A DNA stretch of 21,810 nt from a virus, in the IMG/VR virus record IMGVR_UViG_3300035184_001680, positions 1 through 21,810 of that record. The stretch is one strand, 5' to 3'. Below, piece after piece: positions 7,989-15,900 of this stretch. How positions within the stretch are numbered: the first letter of the stretch is position 1; each line of letters begins with the position of its first letter. A program made the position numbers and the translations under genes. A model generated the notes under the pieces. The model was not told where the DNA came from, made no database searches, and saw nothing but the letters and a program-made list of their open reading frames with translations.

Positions 7989-8441
7989 ATGTCAGATTCA
8001 TTAATAGATAGCTTTAACAAAACAAACCTAGATACTCAAAACTCTGAGCCTTCTGGAGGTCCTATAAATTCTCCTCAATATAATTTTGAAACTAAATATT
8101 CATCTACAGACCCATATTTTATACCCGGAACACAGGCCCAAGAATCAGTATTAAGTCAATCATTAACTGTAACGGCTTTAGATGTAGAAAGTAATGAAGC
8201 TGGTGTCCCTCAAGGAGGTTCAGGTGGTCCTAATAGAACAAATTCTCCAAATATTCCAAGTGGTCAGTATAAAGCTATTGGTTCCTCCCCTTTACCATTA
8301 TCCCCATCACCTGGAGGCTCTGCTATTAAAACTAGAGAAGGTAGTGAAAAGGATTTTACTTTAAATGCTTACACTCCTCAAAATACTTACATGCAAACTA
8401 TGATTAAATTTAGGGATGAAGCTAAAAACAAATTAATATAA
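7989..8441 (+). CDS. Low-complexity, probably disordered protein in the baseplate cluster, 150 aa
   Basis: Not recognised. The sequence is dominated by Ser, Pro, Gly, Asn and Thr: PSGGPINSP (22-30), GVPQGGSGGPNRTNSPNIPS in the middle, then SSPLPLSPSPGGS. This implies an extended or disordered chain rather than a compact fold. The only helix-forming part is the C-terminus (YMQTMIKFRDEAKNKL), which could be a docking segment. It is sandwiched between gp6 and a DNRLRE-like protein gene with 12- and 6-base gaps, so it is co-expressed with the wedge. A linker, chaperone or minor baseplate protein is possible. Composition matches its neighbours, so I regard it as a real gene. Confidence 0.78.
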   Translation: MSDSLIDSFNKTNLDTQNSEPSGGPINSPQYNFETKYSSTDPYFIPGTQAQESVLSQSLTVTALDVESNEAGVPQGGSGGPNRTNSPNIPSGQYKAIGSSPLPLSPSPGGSAIKTREGSEKDFTLNAYTPQNTYMQTMIKFRDEAKNKLI

Positions 8442-8447
8442 TAAACA

Positions 8448-9593
8448 ATGGCTATATATAAAATATTTCCTGAAAAAGATGCTACCTTATATACTGAATT
8501 TCCAACCCAAAATACAGGGTTAGATCAGATTATAGAATCATCTATGTATCTTGCTAATTCGGTACCTCAAGTTAGTAGATATTTAATTAAATTTCCTACA
8601 TCTCAAATTACAGAAATGTATGAAAATAAAATTACAAATGGGGAATATGCAGTTTACTTAAGAAATTTTAATGCTGTTGTAACAGGTCTAAACTCAGACC
8701 AAAAGTTAGAATTTTACCCAACATGGGGTAATTGGGATATGGGTACTGGTAGATTTAATGATCAACCTATAGTAACAAATGGTACAAGTTGGACATATCT
8801 AAAATATTCAGGATCAACCTCTTGGGAAGAAAGTGGTTTTGATCCTTATGTAACAGCATCATTCCAATCTACCTTACCAGGTGGTGGTAATTGGTATACA
8901 GGTTCAAACATACCTAGCCTAAATCCCGTTATATCAACTCAAAGTTTTAACTATTCGGATACTAAAGATGTTGTAGTTGATGTAAAAAATACAGTTGAAA
9001 CTTGGTATAGTTATTCATTAGATAATACTAAAGGTTTCCCCAATGAAGGATTTATAGTAAAAAACCCTGATAATGTTGAATTTATAAATAGTAAATCAAA
9101 TACAACAATATTTAGATTCTTTTCAATAGATACAAACACAATATACCCCCCACAATTAGAATTTAGATTCAATGATTATGTGTTTAATACAGGATCATCA
9201 ACCAATAAAATATTACCACAAGTAGAGAGTTTTATTTCAATATATAATAATAATGGCACTTACTATTCTCAAAGTATACCTAGATTAAGATTTGCAGCAA
9301 TGCCTAAATACCCAGATAGAACATTCTTAACATCTTCTTTATATACAACTAACTACTTCCTCCCAGAATCACAATCATTATATGCCATAAAAGATACAGA
9401 GACTAATGAATTTGTAATTGATTTTGATAATGAATATACTAGAATAAGCTCAGACTACTCATCAAGTTATTTTGATTTATATTGTAATGGTTTAGAACCT
9501 GAAAGGTATTATACTATTTTAGTTAAAACCTCCATAGGGGGCGTTGTTAAAGTTTTTGATGAAAATATAATGTTTAAAATAGCTAAAGGATGA
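8448..9593 (+). CDS. Baseplate-cluster protein with DNRLRE-like N-terminal domain, 381 aa
   Basis: Residues 5-242 follow the layout of the DNRLRE beta-sandwich known from secreted and surface proteins. It opens with an Asp-containing strand and Asn-Thr-Gly turn (IFPEKDATLYTEFPTQNTGL). A segment SRYLIKFPTSQI where the family has its conserved arginine/phenylalanine strand follows, then Trp-rich strands (FYPTWGNWDMGTG). The VKNTVETWYS...NEGFIVK block is next, and the domain closes on PPQLEFRFND. Residues 250-381 look like a second beta domain. There is no signal peptide, as expected for a virion protein. It may occupy the place of a T4 gp8-type or accessory wedge protein, but I see no direct gp8 similarity. 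Adhesion to host polysaccharide is an attractive inference only. Its stop overlaps the next start by four bases (ATGA). Confidence 0.82.
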   Translation: MAIYKIFPEKDATLYTEFPTQNTGLDQIIESSMYLANSVPQVSRYLIKFPTSQITEMYENKITNGEYAVYLRNFNAVVTGLNSDQKLEFYPTWGNWDMGTGRFNDQPIVTNGTSWTYLKYSGSTSWEESGFDPYVTASFQSTLPGGGNWYTGSNIPSLNPVISTQSFNYSDTKDVVVDVKNTVETWYSYSLDNTKGFPNEGFIVKNPDNVEFINSKSNTTIFRFFSIDTNTIYPPQLEFRFNDYVFNTGSSTNKILPQVESFISIYNNNGTYYSQSIPRLRFAAMPKYPDRTFLTSSLYTTNYFLPESQSLYAIKDTETNEFVIDFDNEYTRISSDYSSSYFDLYCNGLEPERYYTILVKTSIGGVVKVFDENIMFKIAKG

Positions 9594-9985
9594 GTAATGT
9601 AAAACAAGTAAACATAATAAGACAAGTATTCGATAGAGAAGCCTTTAATAATACAGTTCCCACTGAATTCACTCAACTAGTAAATACACCAGACCCATCT
9701 TTTTTTGATATTAATTTGGCTACCCAAGAAGATTTTTGGATATTGTATAATAAATTCTTTTATGCAATTCCTAAATTTACATCTGAATCATCATCAAACC
9801 CAAATCTTGAAAATTCCCATCAATATTTAGCAGAAACCAGTGGGGGTTTTATTGGGTTAGATCCTAATAGAGACGAAATAAATGCTTTATTAGAAGAAAT
9901 TGCAGATTTAAGAACAGAAAATTTAGAAGTTAGGCAGGAAATTGTAGAAATTATAGCAAACTTTAATGATAATCAAGGCACATAA
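9590..9985 (+). CDS. Small coiled-coil protein of the baseplate cluster, 131 aa
   Basis: Family not firmly recognised. Residues 1-60 combine helices and aromatics (VFDREAFNNTVP, ATQEDFWILYNKFFYAIPKF). Residues 74-92 contain SHQYLAETSGGFIGLD, and residues 94-125 form a clear acidic coiled coil (EINALLEEIADLRTENLEVR). The sequence is rich in Glu, Asn and Asp. The coiled coil suggests oligomerisation or docking onto the giant protein encoded ten bases downstream. It starts in the stop codon of the DNRLRE-like gene (ATGA), indicating coupling. A structural or assembly role is inferred from position only. Confidence 0.8.
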   Translation: MSNVKQVNIIRQVFDREAFNNTVPTEFTQLVNTPDPSFFDINLATQEDFWILYNKFFYAIPKFTSESSSNPNLENSHQYLAETSGGFIGLDPNRDEINALLEEIADLRTENLEVRQEIVEIIANFNDNQGT

Positions 9986-9995
9986 TAGTAAATAA

Positions 9996-12900
9996 ATGGC
10001 AGAAAAACCAAAAAATCCCAGAGATAAAAAACTTCCACCATCAAAGTTTGTAGACGCCCAAAAAGGTAATAATCAACCTGTTTTTATAGAGGCTAACAGA
10101 AATTTCCTCAGTGATGTTAATATTCCTGTAAGTGCTTCAGTAGTATCAGTATCTCCAAGGGATATAGTATCGGATAGTTTTATAACATTAGAAGATACCG
10201 CTATAATACCTAACTCAGGATTATCATCATCATTTCTTCCTAATGAAAATTTAGTTGAATTTTATGCTTATGATACTCAAAAGAATATTATTAGTAGGAA
10301 TTATAATTTTTTAAATTGGGGTATAACAAAAAATACAACTAACACAGAAGTCCCAACAACATTTACCGATAACCAAGGTATACAAATTCTTGAATCTGAC
10401 ACATCCCCAATTCCAACAGATTTTATTGAATTAAACCCTGCAACTGATCTTTATAATTTAGGATTTGATGCTGGTGAGACTTATGCCTTATATAATTTTA
10501 TAAATTATGAATTAGGTTCATCTGTAGAGGATACATACTACATATCCGAAATATCAGGTGACCGAACTGAAATTAAATTAAGATCTAATACAATATCTGA
10601 TAGAGATATTAGAAGTACCTATAAGAAATTTCGCCAAAAATTTAACTCTCAAAAATATTTTGATGAATTTTATCTTGGGTTATTTGATAATAGATATGAA
10701 ATTTGTACTAATATTCTTCTTGAAAGAGATGGTAAAGGTGAATCACTTCTTATTAAGTTATATAACGAACTTGATCCTTCAATTTTAGCAGAATCCCAAG
10801 TTTACTTAATTACTAAGGTAGGGGAAACTGTATCTTATAAAGTAGAATTTGAAGAAGATTATCAATCTTTTGTAGATAACGCTACATATATTAAAGGTCC
10901 TAATATTAATATCCCATTACAAGATTTAGTTAATAACTCAACAACACTTAAATCCCAAAACAACTTACTAGATTCAAACTCCTCAGAATCTGTAAATGCT
11001 GTATTAAACATATTAAACCAAACAGGTGTAACAATAACCCCAGATTATTCATACAACACTTTTGATCAATTTATTAATTTCTCTTCTGCTAAAGAAAGAT
11101 TAAATAATTTTATTGAAAAAGTAACAGAACTTCAATCATATGAATCTGACATTTCTACTATTGAAAATGTAACAGGTTCTAACCCTGGAGTAGTAGCAAT
11201 TTCATCAAGTTTAGCTAGTTTAACTACCAAAGTATCAAACTTAATTGAAAATTTTGATGGGTACGAAAACTATTTATATTATAAATCATCATCTTATGCC
11301 TACCCTAAAACAGGCTCAGCTTATCCTTATACTTTACTCCCAACAACAGACCAAGCTGTAATAGATTGGATAGGTAGTGATGTAGAGGGATCTCAATATT
11401 ATGGAGGTTATGTATTATCTGCTTCTTTATATGATGAAAATAACCAAAATTGGTTATATTATACTATCCCTGAATTTATAAAAGAAAATTCAAGTAATGA
11501 TGAATATATTACTTTTTCAAATATGGTTGGTCAATCTTTTGATGAAGTTTGGCTTTATACAAAAGCCTTAAGTGAAAGATATAATACAACAAATGACCCT
11601 GATAAAGGGTTACCTCTAGATTTAGCTGCAGATGCAATTAAGGGTTTAGGGTTTGAAACTTTTGGAAATAATTATGACAATCAAGATAATTTTATAGGTT
11701 TAGCTGGTGAAGATAATGGGACTTATGTGCCCCCAACAGGTAGTGAATTAATTACTAAATATGTTGCTATAAATAACGGACAAATTATTAATTATTGGAG
11801 TGTTGGTTATTCTTGGGAGGATTATGTAGAACAGTTTATAGAAGCAGGTTTCCCGTATGCCATTGATAAAGTAAGTAAAGAAATTTATAAACGTCTTTAC
11901 CATAATATGGCTTACCTTACTAAGAAAAAAGGTTCGATTTCAGGTTTAAGACAACTAATTAATATTTGGGGTATCCCTAATACAATCCTTCGTATTAATG
12001 AATTTGGAGGTAAAAATAGAGATAATACTGATGATTATGATTTGTGGCAGAATAGATATAGCTACGCCTATACCCCCATATCAGCAGGCTACCACTTGGC
12101 AAGTTCATCTATTAAAGTACCGTGGATGCCTTTAGAAAGAAACTATATTGCTGAGACGGAAAACATAGTCCCAGATGGGGTTGCTCTTAGATTTAAAGCT
12201 CCCAAAGGTGCTCCTATTTCAACTTTTGGTGGGTCTTTTTATAGCCAATCAATTGCAGTTAAGAAATCAAATGGTACCGCTAACTCCCAAATGGATTGGG
12301 GTATTAGTTTATTTTATGAAGACCAACCATCAGGATCATATAGCGGTTCAAGTTTTAGCGATTACTACAATTATGGTAAATTAAGATTTTATATGTCAGC
12401 CTCAACAGCTGATGGTGGGGTTCAAATTTCAAACGATATTTACCTTCCATTCTTTGATGGCGGTTGGTGGAGTGTTTTACTTCAAAGAGATCAACACATA
12501 GGGTATACTGATAATACAGTTCCTACGACTTATACATTATTTGCGGCCAATAAACAATCTAATGGCTGGGATGGTAATTCAATAGGATTTACAGGATCGG
12601 TAAGTATGAATTCCACTACAAAACTTTCTATAAATAAATCTTGGAATGATTTTGGAGTTACTGAGGTTGATGGGGTTTACATTGGAGGTTATATATCAGG
12701 TTCAAATATAATGTCTGAAGTATCTAATGATTTTGGTAAAATATTTTCCGGATCCTTTCAAGAATTTAGATATTATTCAAATGATATTCCTAGAACTGTT
12801 TTTAATGATTTTGTAATGAATCCTGAATCCATTGAAGGTAACAATATTACAGGATCCGAAAGTTCATTTGACATAGTAAATTTTAGGGCACCTTTAGGTA

Positions 12901-15900
12901 ATGAATTAGAAAATATATTCTCAGGATCATCAACTACCTTTACCGACCAAATTTCCTCATCTCACCCTGCAATTACAGGTTCAGCAACTGTAGTAATTAC
13001 AGGCTCTTTTAGAAACCCCGCAGATAGTACTATAACTTCAAGTTATAATTTTATAGGGTATAATGATTCAAAAGATAAAATTTATAGTAAACCAAATACT
13101 GAAGTTTATTTTTTAGATCAACCTTCAATTGGGATAAGAAACAGAGTATCAAAGAAAATTAAAGTAGAAGATGGTAGTGTTTATGGTAAGGTACTATCAC
13201 AATATAAAAGTATAGACCAAGATTATTTAATTAGTCAAAGTTACACTGAAGATATTACAAGTTTAGAAGTAGGATTTTCACCCCAAGATGAAGTTAATGA
13301 TGATATTATTGCTTCATTTGGGTATGGGGTAATCTCTTCAGTTATAGCGGATCCAAGATTCTTTTATGATTCACAGGAAGTTTATTATCCTAAACTAAGA
13401 CAAATATCAGAGGAGTATTTTAAAAAGTATACCGAAGGTAGTGTTTGGGATTATATAAGATTAATTAAATATTTTGATAATTCACTATTTAAGGCTATTA
13501 AATCATTTGTACCTGCGCGTACTAGCGTGACTACAGGCGTTATAATTAAACAAAATATGTTGGAGCGCAATAGGCGCCCATCAGTATTAATTAACCCAAA
13601 TACTATAATAGCATACACACCAGAAACAGGTTCTGTGGTTGGTGGTCAATCAACAGAAACCGGATTTAATAGTGCTATTTCCTATAGGGATTTAGAATTA
13701 ACAGGTAGTATTAATATAGGTACTCTAAGTGGCTTACATGGTAATGTTCCCCCAAATTTAAGAGGAGAAGTATCAGCTAGTGGTGCTGGCTTTAACATCA
13801 TCCCTATAACTCAAAGTTGGACGGGAAGTTATGATACTGTATTGGGTTTAATTCCATTTACAGACTCATCATCTTATGAATTTTATAATGGGGAATATAG
13901 TGGAAGTACAATAGTAGTAACTACCCAATCCCTACTTAATAATCCTTTTGCTTTAGCACCTGTTTTAGATACTAATTATACTGTTAATGTCACCTCTAGT
14001 GAAGGTAAATTTAGTGAAACATTAAATAGTACTATAAACACATACCCATCATTTTCATTTAATTTACAAGCATTTTCATATGGTTCCTTATCTAGTGACC
14101 CCGCAGGTAAAACTACATTCCAAGGAGATTTTGATAGTTGGGGAACTGGTAATACTGTTGGGGATTCTACAGGTTCTATTTTTATAGCCCAAGATGACCC
14201 AAACTCGGGGACAAACTGGCAGAGTAGGTTTTATATAATTGGTTTAATACTCCCTCAGAGAATGCGATTGAAGAACTCGGGGGTAGTATCAACAAATAAT
14301 GCCGGGAATCATTTAGGCATAAATTATACCCCTGGATTTAGTGGAGGTTATAGTGCCAATCAACCTGACTTTAGCCTTGCTAATCTTATAACCCTTCCAT
14401 CTTCCCCAACATCTGGGTCAGGTTTAATAGGTCTTGAAACTGGAGATTATATACCTAATGATATTGGTCCTTATTTTAAATTAGATATAACAGGTTCCAT
14501 GAATAGCTTTTATGCTGATCCAAATAATACTCCTGTAGTACCAACAACAGAATCAGTATATGATGAAAAGAACTACCCAATTACCGAGTGGCAAAATAAC
14601 CAATTACCAACACCAGGTGCAAGCTTAATCGCAACAGTCTCACCTCCAGGCCCTAATACAGGAACTAAGTATTACAGCGATTCATTTCCTTCTACTTTAA
14701 ACTCAAATTTACGTTCAGTCCAATGGAAAAGAAAAGCTAGTTTAGGGCTTATAGATATTGAAGATACTGATGAATTAATATATGCAAATAATTTTGATTT
14801 TGCAGCCTCAGATTTACAATCACCATCATCTTTTAGATTTACTTTAGTTAATAGTACAAATAATGATAAAAATACTACTTTAAATTTAAACATGACTGAG
14901 ATGCAGTCTTACAATGTCCAGAATGGTCTTGGAGATCCTTGGAGTACAGTAACCCTACCTTTATCTTTATTTGCCCCTTCAGGATCTACTTTTGATAGTT
15001 ATAAATATGATACAGTTCAAATTCAATATGATATTAGATCTAACTCTATTGCTACCCCAACAACAGAATCAATATATGATGAAGATAACTACCCAACTAC
15101 CGAGTGGTTAAATAACCAATTACCATCAGGTGCAAACATAGCCGCAACAACTTCACCTCCAGGCCCTAATACAGGAACTAAATATTACAGAGATTCTTTT
15201 GCTTCTACTTTAAACACAAATATACGTTCAGTCCAATGGAAAAGAAACCCTAGTGAAGGGACTATACTTCTTGACCAATCTGATGAATTAATATATGCAA
15301 ATAATTTTAACTTTGCTGCAAATGATATACAAAACGGCTCATATTTTAAATTTGCTCTAGTTAATAGTACAAATGGTGAAATATATGCTACTCCAACTTT
15401 AGACATGTCTAATATGCAGACTTATAACGTCCAACCCGGTCTTGGAACTAGTTGGAGTACAGTAACCCTACCTTTTAACCTATTTGCAGCTTCAGGATCC
15501 ATAGCGGGTGATTTTTACTATGATACATTTCAAATCCAATATAATATTTTATCTGCCTCTCGTCAAGGTCAAACTGTTAATTTAGATACTTTACGTATTC
15601 AATTTAATGGTGGTGCCCCTCCAGATCAAACTTTTAATTTAGATACTTTACGTATTCAATTTAATGGTGGGGGTGTTCCTCCAACCGACTTTCCAGATGG
15701 TGTTGGTTTTGATACAGATGATAACTTTGGAGGTTTAGATACTAATGAAATAATTTCAAGAGTTATAGGCCCTAACACAACCATTACAAGAACCCCAGGT
15801 CAAACTGGTACTACAAATGGGGAAGGTCTCGTTAAGTATCTTATAGGTTCCCCTCAAAATAATAATGCTAGACCTATTAGACTTTATGATAAAGCAACTA

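Noticed and set aside
12175-12384. A 69-codon + strand frame inside the giant gene
   Set aside because: It is out of frame with the LamG-like domain, has no leader signal, and its sequence is a frame-shifted reading of strand-rich codons.
14672-15406. Two similar 73-codon antisense open frames (14672-14893 and 15185-15406), which look like a repeated reverse-strand gene
   Set aside because: They are exact antisense shadows of the two copies of the 516-bp duplication in the giant gene. They have no leader or recognisable protein features.
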